A DNA stretch of 64,000 bases from PMG-095 sp037200885 (GTDB lineage Bacteria > Myxococcota_A > Polyangia > Polyangiales > Polyangiaceae), in NCBI GenBank assembly GCA_037200885.1, contig JBBCIN010000001.1, forward strand, positions 2,356,001 to 2,420,000, written 5' to 3'. The notes under the pieces were generated by a model, which searched no databases, had not been told where the DNA came from, and worked only from the letters and a program-made list of their open reading frames with translations. The translations under genes and the position numbers were made by a program. Within the stretch, counting starts at the first letter, position 1; the number at the start of each line of letters is the position of its first letter. This document shows positions 33,773-42,174 of this stretch, one piece after another.

Positions 33773-34858
33773 TCATGTGGACGTGCCGTAGACTTGCGAT
33801 AGACCAGTACCGAGCGCGAGTGCCCGCTTGAGCGTGCCGGCGTGCCGCGCCAACGCTTGCCCGAGCGTGGGCAGCGGAATTACCTCGGTCGCGAGCCCCG
33901 CGTCGATTACCGCCTTGGGCATGCTACCGATCACCGCAGTCGTGGGATCTTGGGCCAGCACGCTACCACCGCGCGCGGTGATCTCCGCGGCGCCGGCGGC
34001 GCCGTCGTGTCCCATCCCGGTGAGTACGACGCCCAGCGCGTATGGTCCGACCGAGCGCGCGACGCTGCGGAACAAAGGATCGGCGGCTGGGCGCAAGAAG
34101 TGCTCCGGCGGTGAGTCGTCGAAACGAAGGTGCGCGTCGTGTTCAAACAGCAGATGGCGGTCCTTGCAAGCGAAATAGACCGTTCCGGGGCGCGCGACGA
34201 GCCCGTCTTCGGCGAGGCGAATCTCCAGGCTCGCGCTTCGTCGCAGCGTCTCCACGACCGACTCGTGCAGCCAGCCCGGGCCGTGCAGAGCAACCAAGTA
34301 CACGCAATCTTTCGGCAGGCTCGGTTCCTCGAACAGAGTTTGCAGCGCCACAGGCCCACCGGTGCTGGCCGCGATGGCTACGACGATGTGGCTTGGAGGC
34401 TGCCCGCTCGCGCGCCAAGCGACGTTGGGCCGGACGGGAGTGGCGGCCACGAGCTGACGACTCGACCGGTGGCGTCGCGATGCAAGCTCGATGCAGGTAC
34501 GGATTTCGGCGGGTCGGGACGGCTTGGCTAGAAAGTCATCCGCCCCGGAAACCAGAGCGTGCTCGCGCGCTGCCGCCGACCCGAGCACGGTGGTCATGAT
34601 GATGAACGGGGGCGGCGAGCATTCGGCACGAACGCGTCGAATCAGCTCGATGCCGTCGAGGCCCGGCATCATCCAGTCCGTGACCAGCACGTCGACGCGG
34701 TGCCGCTTCAGGTGCTGGAGCGCCTCGAGTCCGTCACGTACCAGCGTCAGATCTGGAAAGCTCGGACGTAGCGCGGTCTCGAGTAGCTTCGACAGCAGCG
34801 CGTCATCTTCGGCGATCAGGACTTTTGTCACGTTTTTGCTGGTCCTTCTTCCCGTCAA
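33773..34858 (-). CDS. cheB: Chemotaxis protein-glutamate methylesterase CheB (second copy of minus-strand set)
   Basis: The product has 361 residues: REC domain (KVLIAEDDALLSKLLETAL, phosphoacceptor Asp in LVTDWMMPG, Lys in AKPS) and a methylesterase domain with the catalytic Ser in AASTGGP, His in VALHGPGW (this motif is VQHMP in the other two CheBs, so it is divergent) and Asp in GMGHDGA. It would demethylate or deamidate receptor glutamates. The start overlaps the stop of the hybrid kinase (ATGA at 34855-34858). Two CheB genes in one operon is unusual; this one may have a changed partner. Confidence 0.85.
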   Translation of the reverse strand: MTGRRTSKNVTKVLIAEDDALLSKLLETALRPSFPDLTLVRDGLEALQHLKRHRVDVLVTDWMMPGLDGIELIRRVRAECSPPPFIIMTTVLGSAAAREHALVSGADDFLAKPSRPAEIRTCIELASRRHRSSRQLVAATPVRPNVAWRASGQPPSHIVVAIAASTGGPVALQTLFEEPSLPKDCVYLVALHGPGWLHESVVETLRRSASLEIRLAEDGLVARPGTVYFACKDRHLLFEHDAHLRFDDSPPEHFLRPAADPLFRSVARSVGPYALGVVLTGMGHDGAAGAAEITARGGSVLAQDPTTAVIGSMPKAVIDAGLATEVIPLPTLGQALARHAGTLKRALALGTGLSQVYGTST

Positions 34859-36912
34859 GAGTCCAAATAGTGCTGAAGCGACGCCGCGTGGCGTTCGAGC
34901 TGGGTAACGTTTCGAGCGTGCGCCGCGTCCTCGAGCTGAGCCCCCATTTCGGTGATCGGCGAGAATCCGAAAGAGCTACCGCTTCCGCGTAGATTGTGCG
35001 CGTGCCAAACCACCCTGGCGAAGTCGCCTCGGCCAGTCGATAGGCGAACTTCGGCCAAGCGCGCGCGGCAATCGGCCAAGTAGTCTGGAACCAAGTGCGC
35101 AAGCTCCGGATCGGGCTCGGCGGTGGACGCGCCGGCGCACGGCGGAGGTTCGCCTTGCAACGCGCGGTTGCGGCGTGCGTGCCGCAAAATGCAAGCTATC
35201 AACGAAAGGCGCGTGACCGGTTTGGCCAAATGCCCGTCGCAACCAGCTGTCAAACAGCGTGTCACCTCGGCCTGTAGGGCATGCGCAGTGAATGCAATGA
35301 TCGGAACTCGAGGGCGAGCCTCGGTCAGCTCTTCAGCGCGGATTTGCTGTGTCGCCTCGTAACCGTCCGTGCCGGGCATTTGAATGTCCATCAACACCAA
35401 GTCGTAGTCGCTGGCGCGCCAGCGGTTCAACGCCTCCGCCCCGTCGCTGGCGAAGTCGAGCTGCCAAGGAAATTTCTCCAAAAAGGCGGCGACCAACTCT
35501 CGGTTGTAGGGAACGTCATCGGCGACCAGCAGACGCAAAGGTGATGCCGCAAGGGCATCGGGCGGCATGGAGTTGACTGCGTGCGCCGCGCTGCGCACCT
35601 CTGGGCTGTCCAGCAGCTGCGCTGCCACTCCTTCAGCCGGCGAGAGCTCGACCGTGAACCGAAACGTCGAGCCCTGGTCCGGGGCGCTCTGCACCCAGAT
35701 TCGTCCGCCCATCAGCTCGACCAGCGCCTTGGAAATGGTTAGACCGAGGCCAGTGCCGCCGTACTGCCGCGTGTGGGAGTTGTCGGCTTGGGTGAAGCTA
35801 CTGAAAATCGCACTCTGCCTTTCGATACCGATGCCAATGCCGGTATCGGACACCTCGAACTCGAACTCCGTGGAAGAGAGCTGCACGGCTTGCAGTAAGA
35901 TCCGTCCGTCCTTGGTGAACTTGAAGGCGTTGCCCACGAGGTTCAGCAGAATCTGCCGCAACCGGCCCATGTCTCCGATGACGGTCTTATCGCAGCTGCT
36001 GCCTGCGTTGCAGATCAACCTGACGCCGGTCTCCGCTGCCCTGGCCGTCATCAGCTGTTCCACGCTTCGCACCAGTGCTTGCACGGTGAAGGGTGCCACT
36101 ACCAATTCGACTTTGCCTGCCTCGACCTTGGCCATATCCAAGACCGTGCTGATGAGCTCGAGCAAGTGCTCGCCTGCGAGCTGCGCCTGGGTCACGTACC
36201 TGCGTTGCTTGGCAGTCAGCTCGGTTTTCAGAAGCAGCTCGGCCATGCCGATGATTGCGTTCATCGGCGTGCGAATTTCGTGGCTCATGTTGGCCAGAAA
36301 TTCGGTCTTGGCGCGATTGGCGCGCTCCGCGACGGTCGTCAGCTCGCGCAGCTCGAGCTCGGTCCTTTTGCACAGCGCAGCGTTGAGTTCGAGTTCGGTG
36401 CGCTGCACCTGCAGCGCGTGGCGGTCACGATGCGATTCCAGCTGGGCCGTCACTATTCGCGCCATCGAGGCGAGCATTTGCTCCTGCTCGACCCCGAGCG
36501 TGCGTGGCCTGCGGTCGATGGCGCAAAGCGTGCCGAGCGTCAGACCCTCGCGCGACAGCAAGGGGTAGCCCGCATAAAATCGGATGGCCGGCGACGCAGC
36601 GACCAATGGATTGTCGGCGAAACGCGGATCGAGGCGCGCGTCGGGCACGACCAACGGAGTCCCCGACGCGACGACGTGTCCACAGAAGGAGATCTCGCGC
36701 GGCGTTTCCGTAGCGTCGAGACCGCAGCGCGACTTGAACCACTGCCTCGTGCCATCGACCAAAGAGACGAGCACGATCGGGACGTCGAGCACTTGGGCCG
36801 CGAGTGCCGTTATCGCGTCGAAGCTCGCGTCCGCTGGACTATCCAGGATGGCGTACGATTCGAGCGCCGCTTGGCGGGCGAGCTCGTTCTCGGGAAAGGG
36901 CGGCGGGATCAT
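34855..36912 (-). CDS. GAF hybrid histidine kinase with REC and HPt domains
   Basis: The product has 685 residues from the ATG at 36912; the frame upstream to 37134 lies in the CheX gene and is rejected. Domains in order: GAF (residues about 15-160, SFCGHVVASGTPLVVPDARLD), HisKA (NMSHEIRTPMNAIIGM), HATPase (NLVGNAFKFTKDG, DTGIGIG, GGTGLGLTI), REC (LVLMDIQMPGTDG) and a C-terminal HPt (VVWHAHNLRGSGSSFGF). It is a tripartite phosphorelay kinase without membrane segments. The start is 25 bp after the CheX stop; the stop overlaps cheB by ATGA, so it belongs to the chemosensory operon. Confidence 0.9.
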   Translation of the reverse strand: MIPPPFPENELARQAALESYAILDSPADASFDAITALAAQVLDVPIVLVSLVDGTRQWFKSRCGLDATETPREISFCGHVVASGTPLVVPDARLDPRFADNPLVAASPAIRFYAGYPLLSREGLTLGTLCAIDRRPRTLGVEQEQMLASMARIVTAQLESHRDRHALQVQRTELELNAALCKRTELELRELTTVAERANRAKTEFLANMSHEIRTPMNAIIGMAELLLKTELTAKQRRYVTQAQLAGEHLLELISTVLDMAKVEAGKVELVVAPFTVQALVRSVEQLMTARAAETGVRLICNAGSSCDKTVIGDMGRLRQILLNLVGNAFKFTKDGRILLQAVQLSSTEFEFEVSDTGIGIGIERQSAIFSSFTQADNSHTRQYGGTGLGLTISKALVELMGGRIWVQSAPDQGSTFRFTVELSPAEGVAAQLLDSPEVRSAAHAVNSMPPDALAASPLRLLVADDVPYNRELVAAFLEKFPWQLDFASDGAEALNRWRASDYDLVLMDIQMPGTDGYEATQQIRAEELTEARPRVPIIAFTAHALQAEVTRCLTAGCDGHLAKPVTRLSLIACILRHARRNRALQGEPPPCAGASTAEPDPELAHLVPDYLADCRARLAEVRLSTGRGDFARVVWHAHNLRGSGSSFGFSPITEMGAQLEDAAHARNVTQLERHAASLQHYLDS

Positions 36913-36937
36913 ATTTCTGGGCTTTGCGAATGCTCTT

Positions 36938-37417
36938 TCAGGCGCTGCGCGCCGCGACTTGAACGGCTTTGCGCCGCTCGATGACCTGGACGATGAGTTG
37001 CGCACCGCTCGACTGAAGCTTGACCTCACTGACCACGATGCCACCGGGCGCGCTGAGCGACACGTTCGTGCCCGACACGACCGAGGGTAGCGAGAGCTGA
37101 CTTGGTCCTGGCAAAAGACCTTTGACCCCACCACCAGTCATGTTGGCGATTTCTCCAAGAGCGTCGTGCAGCTCTTCCATCGTCAGGCCCTCGGCCGGTG
37201 CGTCGAACATCGTGCTCGCGGCGCGGCGCGCGAGGGCGTCGCTGAGACTGACGGTTACCAGCCCCACCCAAGTGCCGCTGACGTGGATGCAGCCGCACAG
37301 GGCGTGTTCCGGCGGGGGAGCAATCGATCCGCTCGGCTCCGTCAGCTCGAGCCCGAGCGTTACTGACCAGATGGTCTCGATGAGCTCGCGCAGATCCTTG
37401 TTGAATGATTCGGTCAT
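36938..37417 (-). CDS. cheX: CheX-type CheY-P phosphatase
   Basis: The product has 159 residues. The central helix ALGEIANMTGGGVKGLL carries the E-x-x-N active-site pattern of CheX/CheC, with the family glycine close behind. The N-terminus MTESFNKDLRELIETIWSVTLGLEL fits CheX. It should dephosphorylate the CheY proteins of this cluster. It sits between cheR (27 bp upstream) and the hybrid kinase. Confidence 0.82.
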   Translation of the reverse strand: MTESFNKDLRELIETIWSVTLGLELTEPSGSIAPPPEHALCGCIHVSGTWVGLVTVSLSDALARRAASTMFDAPAEGLTMEELHDALGEIANMTGGGVKGLLPGPSQLSLPSVVSGTNVSLSAPGGIVVSEVKLQSSGAQLIVQVIERRKAVQVAARSA

Positions 37418-37444
37418 GTTCGATCTCGTTTGGGTGCTTGATGT

Positions 37445-38293
37445 TCACGCCGCCGGCGGGGGCGCGATCTCGCTGACGGGCTTCAGTTGGTAGTAAACGC
37501 CTTTTCCGACACGTACGGACGCATAGCCATCGTCGAGGTTGGTCGTCGTCTCTGCGCCGCCCAGGAGCAGAAATCCATCGTGGCGCAGCGTGTGTCGGAG
37601 CCGTCCTAGGATCTGGCGCTTGGTGGCGATATCAAAGTAGATCAAGACGTTGCGCAAAAATACGATATCTTGCGGTCCGATGTTCCACGCATCGAGCAAA
37701 TTCAATTCACGAAATGTAACCATCTCGCGGATGCTCTGCTTGACCTGCCACTCCGCATTTCCACGATCGAAGTACTTGAGCAAGAGCTGCGCAGGCAGCC
37801 CGCGGTTGACCTCGAGTTGCCGGTACTTGCCCTCGCGCGCACGCTCCAACACTGCGGCGTTGATGTCTGTCGCGATAATCTGCACGTCCCAGTGGGTCAA
37901 CTCCGGAAAGCCTTCGCGCAAGGTCATGGCGATGCTGTACGGCTCCTGACCGGTGGAGGAGGCCGCGCACCAAATGCGTAGTGAGCGCTGTGTCGCACGT
38001 GCCGCGAGCACGTCCGGAACCAGCCGCGATTTGAGCGCCTCGAATGGGTGCAGGTCACGAAAGAACAGCGTTTCGTTGGTGGTCATGGCTTCGACCACTC
38101 GCCGGAGCAGTGGCGCGGCGGGTTCCCGCTGCATCCGCTGCACCAAGGCGTCGATCGAGTCGAGGCCGATTTCGCGTGCCACGGGCGTGAGTCGCGAATC
38201 GAACAAATAGTGTTTGTCCGCCTCGAGTACAATCGCGGAGCGGCGATACACGAGCTCACGCAAATAGGACATACTCTCGCTGCTGGCAGACAC
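37445..38293 (-). CDS. cheR: Chemotaxis methyltransferase CheR (minus-strand set)
   Basis: The product has 282 residues. The N-terminal helical domain (YLRELVYRRSAIVLEADK) is followed by the SAM-binding domain: ETLFFRDLHPFEAL, LRIWCAASSTGQEPYSIAM and DIVFLRNVLIYFD. The end is typical (GFLLLGGAETT). It should methylate receptor glutamates with S-adenosylmethionine. It starts 2 bp after the cheB stop (at 38296) on the minus strand. Confidence 0.93.
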   Translation of the reverse strand: MSASSESMSYLRELVYRRSAIVLEADKHYLFDSRLTPVAREIGLDSIDALVQRMQREPAAPLLRRVVEAMTTNETLFFRDLHPFEALKSRLVPDVLAARATQRSLRIWCAASSTGQEPYSIAMTLREGFPELTHWDVQIIATDINAAVLERAREGKYRQLEVNRGLPAQLLLKYFDRGNAEWQVKQSIREMVTFRELNLLDAWNIGPQDIVFLRNVLIYFDIATKRQILGRLRHTLRHDGFLLLGGAETTTNLDDGYASVRVGKGVYYQLKPVSEIAPPPAA

Positions 38294-38295
38294 GT

Positions 38296-39399
38296 TTAGG
38301 TCTCCCTCTGGGCGAGATTATCGGGCGCTCGCGCAAGGCCGGCGCGTGAGCGCTGGACGCGCCAAACCAGCTCTGCTGCCAGCTGAGCGAGCGGCAGCAC
38401 GCGATCGGCTAGGCCGGCTGCCACGACTGCCCCAGGCATGCTGGGCACCACGCAGGTTTCCGCGCTCTGCACGACGACGACGCCGCCCGCGTCCACGATG
38501 TTGCGCGCGCCTCGCGCGCCGTCGCCGCCCATGCCTGTGAGGACACACCCCAGCACCCCCGCGCCGTAAACCCGCGCCAGCGAACGGAACAGCACGTCGA
38601 CCGCGGGTCGGCAGGAGTTCTCCGCCGGGTCTTGATTGAGCAGCGTCACGATGCCGGACCGTTGCACAGCTACCGTCATGTGGTGATCGCCTGGCGCGAT
38701 GTAGACGTGGCCGGACTCGACCTTCGAAGCGTGCGCCGCTTCGATCACCGTGAACCCCGAGGTCCAGCTCAAGCGCTCCGCTAGGATCTTGGTGAACAAG
38801 CGCGGCATGTGCTGAACGATGAAGATTGGCACCGGCAAATCCGCCGGGATGCGCTCGAACAACGCGGCGAGCGCGTTCGGCCCACCCGTCGAGCAACCAA
38901 TGCCCAACGCTGCCACTGCCGGCCGCAGGCGCTGTCGGTCGGCCAGACTCAGTAGGTCCGCGACGGGCCCGAGCGCGGCGCTCTGGCTGACCGCTCGGCC
39001 TTTGACCAGGGCCTTCACCTTGGCCACCAAGTCGTTGGTGAAAGCAGCGAGTCCAGCCAGTGAACCTGCGGCAGCCGTGGGCTTGGCCACGTAGTCCGTC
39101 GCGCCAGCGGCCAAGGCGCGCAACGTGACGTTGGCGCCGCGCTCGGTGAGCGCGCTACACATGATCACGGGCAACCGCGGCCAGTCTTTCCGCAGCCTTC
39201 GTACGGTTTCGATGCCATCCATCTGCGGCATCTCGACATCGAGCAGGACGACGTCCGGATTCAGTTGGGTCAGCTTTTGCAGCGCAATCGAACCGTTCGC
39301 CGCGCAGCCGACCACGCTGATTTCCGGATCGCTGGCCAGCGCATCGCTCAAGGAGCGACGCACGACCACCGAATCGTCCACGATCAGCACCCGGATCAT
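38296..39399 (-). CDS. cheB: Chemotaxis protein-glutamate methylesterase CheB (first copy of minus-strand set)
   Basis: The product has 367 residues. REC domain: VLIVDDSVVVRRSLSDAL, phosphoacceptor in VVLLDVEMPQMDG, Lys in VAKPT. Methylesterase domain with the canonical triad: Ser in GCSTGGP, His in IVQHMP, Asp in GMGGDGA. It overlaps the preceding CheY gene by ATGA (39396-39399). It should remove methyl groups from the receptors in response to kinase output. Confidence 0.94.
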   Translation of the reverse strand: MIRVLIVDDSVVVRRSLSDALASDPEISVVGCAANGSIALQKLTQLNPDVVLLDVEMPQMDGIETVRRLRKDWPRLPVIMCSALTERGANVTLRALAAGATDYVAKPTAAAGSLAGLAAFTNDLVAKVKALVKGRAVSQSAALGPVADLLSLADRQRLRPAVAALGIGCSTGGPNALAALFERIPADLPVPIFIVQHMPRLFTKILAERLSWTSGFTVIEAAHASKVESGHVYIAPGDHHMTVAVQRSGIVTLLNQDPAENSCRPAVDVLFRSLARVYGAGVLGCVLTGMGGDGARGARNIVDAGGVVVVQSAETCVVPSMPGAVVAAGLADRVLPLAQLAAELVWRVQRSRAGLARAPDNLAQRET

Positions 39400-39767
39400 T
39401 CTGAGCTCAGCCCCAAGATCAGGAGCTTCTCCTCGATCGCTCCAGGTGAAAATGGCTTCATCAGGTATTCACTGGCGCCAGCGTCGATCGCGCGCTGCAC
39501 CTGGTCCTGCTCGGACTCCGAGGTGATCATCATGATGGCCATTTCATCGAAACCGCGATCACCGCGAACGGCGCGCACGAACGCGAGCCCGTCCATCACC
39601 GGCATGTTCCAGTCCACGAGCGCAACGTCGAACGGGCCGGACCGTGCCAGCGCTTCCAATGCCTCGCAGCCGTTGCCGGCCTCGAGGGTAACGAAGCCGA
39701 GCGCCTTCATTTGACGCGTCACGATCATGCGAATCGCACGCGAATCATCAACGACCAGGGCTTTCAT
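39396..39767 (-). CDS. cheY: CheY-type single-domain response regulator
   Basis: The product has 123 residues: one REC domain with the acidic pair in VVDDSRAIRMIVTRQM, phosphoacceptor Asp in VALVDWNMPVMDG, Thr/Ser in MMITSES and Lys in LMKPF. It is a stand-alone receiver phosphorylated by CheA. It lies 14 bp after the soluble receptor gene and overlaps cheB. Confidence 0.93.
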   Translation of the reverse strand: MKALVVDDSRAIRMIVTRQMKALGFVTLEAGNGCEALEALARSGPFDVALVDWNMPVMDGLAFVRAVRGDRGFDEMAIMMITSESEQDQVQRAIDAGASEYLMKPFSPGAIEEKLLILGLSSE

Positions 39768-39781
39768 TGAGTGCCGCCCGC

Positions 39782-41605
39782 TCAGTAGCTGAATTGAGCG
39801 ACGAGCTTTTGCAGCGCCGCGGCCATGCGCGCAAGCTCAGCAGCCGCTCGGTCGGTGTCCAGCGCGCCCGAAGACGTGCCCTGTGCGGCGCGCGCCACGC
39901 CGGTGATGTTGCGCGCGATCTCGCCGCTCCCGCGAGCCGCGTCGGCTACGTTGCGGCTGATCTCGTTGGTGGTGGCGGTCTGCTCTTCGACCGCGCTGGC
40001 GATCGTGTTTTGAATGTCGTTGATCTGATTGATGATGGTGCTGATCTGGGCGATCGCGCCGACGGCGGACCTAGTGTCCGTTTGGATGGTCTCGATCTTT
40101 TGGCTGATGTCCTCGGTTGCCTTCGCGGTTTCTTTCGCGAGCTCCTTGACCTCGTTGGCCACGACCGCAAAGCCCTTGCCGGCCTCGCCGGCTCGCGCCG
40201 CTTCGATCGTTGCGTTCAGGGCCAACAAATTCGTTTGCTGAGCGATGGACGTGATGACCTTGATCACCTTGCCGATGTCCGCGCTACTCTCGCCCAGCTT
40301 GGCGACGATGGCGTTCGTCGCCTCCGCCGCTTTGACCGCCGAAGTGGCCACCCGAGCCGCGTCCGAGGCATTCTTGGCGATCTCGCGGATGCTGGCCGAC
40401 ATTTCTTCGGTGCCGGTGGCGACGGTTTGGATATTGCGATTCACTTGCTCGACGGCCGCGGAAACCACGGTTGCTTGGGCGGACGTCTCGTCTGCGTTGC
40501 CCGACATCTGCTTGGATACCGACGACAACTCCTCGGACGCCGCACCGAGCGTCGTGGCATTCCCAGCGATGTCGCCCACGCTGCGGCGCATCGTGCCGAG
40601 GAACGCGCTGAGGCTTTGCGCGAGCTTGCCGATGGCGTCATCACCCTTGATCGCGACTTGCTTCGTCAGATCGCCTCGGGCGGCGGCGTTGACCACCTCG
40701 AGCAACTCGTCCACCTTGATCCGCAGCTCTTCGCTCTGGCTCTGCTCCCGGAGCTGGCTGTCCGCGGCTTGTTTCTCGGTCGCCAAGCGTTCGGTGATCA
40801 CCTCCCAGGTGAGCATTGGACCGAGATAGCCACCGGAGGCGTCGGTGATCGCGCTGACTAGCAACGACAGCGTCTCGGGGCCGACGGAGATCTGCGCGCG
40901 ATGTGGCAGGTTCTTGGGGTCGGCCAGCATCCGTCGTTGATGAGCCGGGTTTTTGTGAAAAATGTCGATCGAAGAGCCTACGAGCTGGTCGGCGGTGATG
41001 GGCAGGTACTGCTCGAGTCTGCGCAGCGTCTGTTTCGAGGTGTTGTTCGCGTATTGGATGGTCAGGTTCAGATCGCACGACAAGACATTGACCGGCGCGT
41101 TGTCGATCATTTGGCGCAGTCGAGCTTGCTGTTGCTCCGACTTGCGCGCGGCGCTGATGTCACTCGCGAAGCTGACGATCTTCGTGACGCGCCCCCCTTG
41201 GTCCAAGATCGGCGAGTAGAGTGAACGCAGCCACACCTCGTGACCATCCTTGGCGATGCGCTTGACGTCCCCGCTCTGGGCTTCACCGCGGTTCAGCGCA
41301 GCCCAGAACCGTTCGTAGTCGACGCTCGAAACGTACGCGGTGTCGCAAAAAATCCGATGGTGACGACCATTGATCTCGTCCAGGGTGTAGCCGGTGGCTT
41401 TCAAGAAGTTCTCGTTTGCCGTGACCACGCAGCCATTCAGTCCGAACACAATCACCGCTTGTGTCCTGTCCACGGCCTCGAGCTGACCCTCCAGGTCGAA
41501 CGCCTTTGCTTGTGCCTCGACCAACTCGCTCAGGTTGGCCTCCGCCATCAGCCGGGGGCGAGACGACTCACCGTTGTCTTCGCGAGATTCTGCTCGGTCT
41601 TTCAT
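39782..41605 (-). CDS. Soluble PAS-PAS methyl-accepting chemotaxis protein
   Basis: The product has 607 residues. The ATG at 41605 is supported by GAGGAG at 9 bases; the open frame to 41920 is rejected because it lies over the CheW gene. Two PAS-type domains (about residues 20-165 and 165-285; GYTLDEINGRHHRIFC is typical of the receptor PAS family) are followed directly by the MCP signalling hairpin with the tip sequence NLLALNATIEAARAGEAGKGFAVVA. No membrane helix is seen, so it is cytosolic and likely senses redox or a small ligand by haem or FAD. It lies in the cheA-cheW-mcp row. Confidence 0.92.
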   Translation of the reverse strand: MKDRAESREDNGESSRPRLMAEANLSELVEAQAKAFDLEGQLEAVDRTQAVIVFGLNGCVVTANENFLKATGYTLDEINGRHHRIFCDTAYVSSVDYERFWAALNRGEAQSGDVKRIAKDGHEVWLRSLYSPILDQGGRVTKIVSFASDISAARKSEQQQARLRQMIDNAPVNVLSCDLNLTIQYANNTSKQTLRRLEQYLPITADQLVGSSIDIFHKNPAHQRRMLADPKNLPHRAQISVGPETLSLLVSAITDASGGYLGPMLTWEVITERLATEKQAADSQLREQSQSEELRIKVDELLEVVNAAARGDLTKQVAIKGDDAIGKLAQSLSAFLGTMRRSVGDIAGNATTLGAASEELSSVSKQMSGNADETSAQATVVSAAVEQVNRNIQTVATGTEEMSASIREIAKNASDAARVATSAVKAAEATNAIVAKLGESSADIGKVIKVITSIAQQTNLLALNATIEAARAGEAGKGFAVVANEVKELAKETAKATEDISQKIETIQTDTRSAVGAIAQISTIINQINDIQNTIASAVEEQTATTNEISRNVADAARGSGEIARNITGVARAAQGTSSGALDTDRAAAELARMAAALQKLVAQFSY

Positions 41606-41685
41606 GCGACTTTTCTCCTCAACTCGTACTGTTCGATGGCGCGACGGGGTGGTCGCAGGGGCTAAATGCGAAGTCTCTGGTTTCG

Positions 41686-42156
41686 TCACGCGGCCTCGAC
41701 GCCTGGCCGCGCGCGCGCTTCCAACCGCTCGCCGAGAACCGCGATCTGCTCCACGTCGAGCAGCAGCAGCAGGCGCGCCTCCAATTTGTAGACGCCCAGT
41801 AAGACTTCGCGAAACGCTCGTGGTAGGGACTCCGGAGTGGGTTCGAAGTCGCGCTCGTCGAGGTCCAGCACATCGCCGATCTCGTCGACCAGCAAGCTGA
41901 CCACTCCGTCGCGCGTACACAAGACGACGTTCATTGGCTGCTCACTAGACGTCGACGCAGGCGAGCCGACGCGGGCACGCATGTCGATCGCCGTGACGAT
42001 TTGGCCGCGCAGATTGATCAAGCCGCGAACGACGGCCGATGCCAATGGCACCTGAGTCATCTCCTGATAACGGATGACCTCCTGCACGCTCACGACGTCG
42101 ACGCCGAACAGCAAGCCATCGAGCAGGAACGTACAGAGTTGGCAGGTTTTGGTCAT
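41686..42156 (-). CDS. cheW: Chemotaxis coupling protein CheW (minus-strand set)
   Basis: The product has 156 residues: a single CheW fold (CTFLLDGLLFGVDVVSVQEVIRY, VVRGLINLRGQIVTAIDMRARVG, VSLLVDEIGDVLDL). It links CheA to the receptor. It starts 18 bp after the CheA stop and lies before the receptor gene. Confidence 0.93.
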   Translation of the reverse strand: MTKTCQLCTFLLDGLLFGVDVVSVQEVIRYQEMTQVPLASAVVRGLINLRGQIVTAIDMRARVGSPASTSSEQPMNVVLCTRDGVVSLLVDEIGDVLDLDERDFEPTPESLPRAFREVLLGVYKLEARLLLLLDVEQIAVLGERLEARARPGVEAA

Positions 42157-42174
42157 CGAGTTCTCGCCTGCCGT

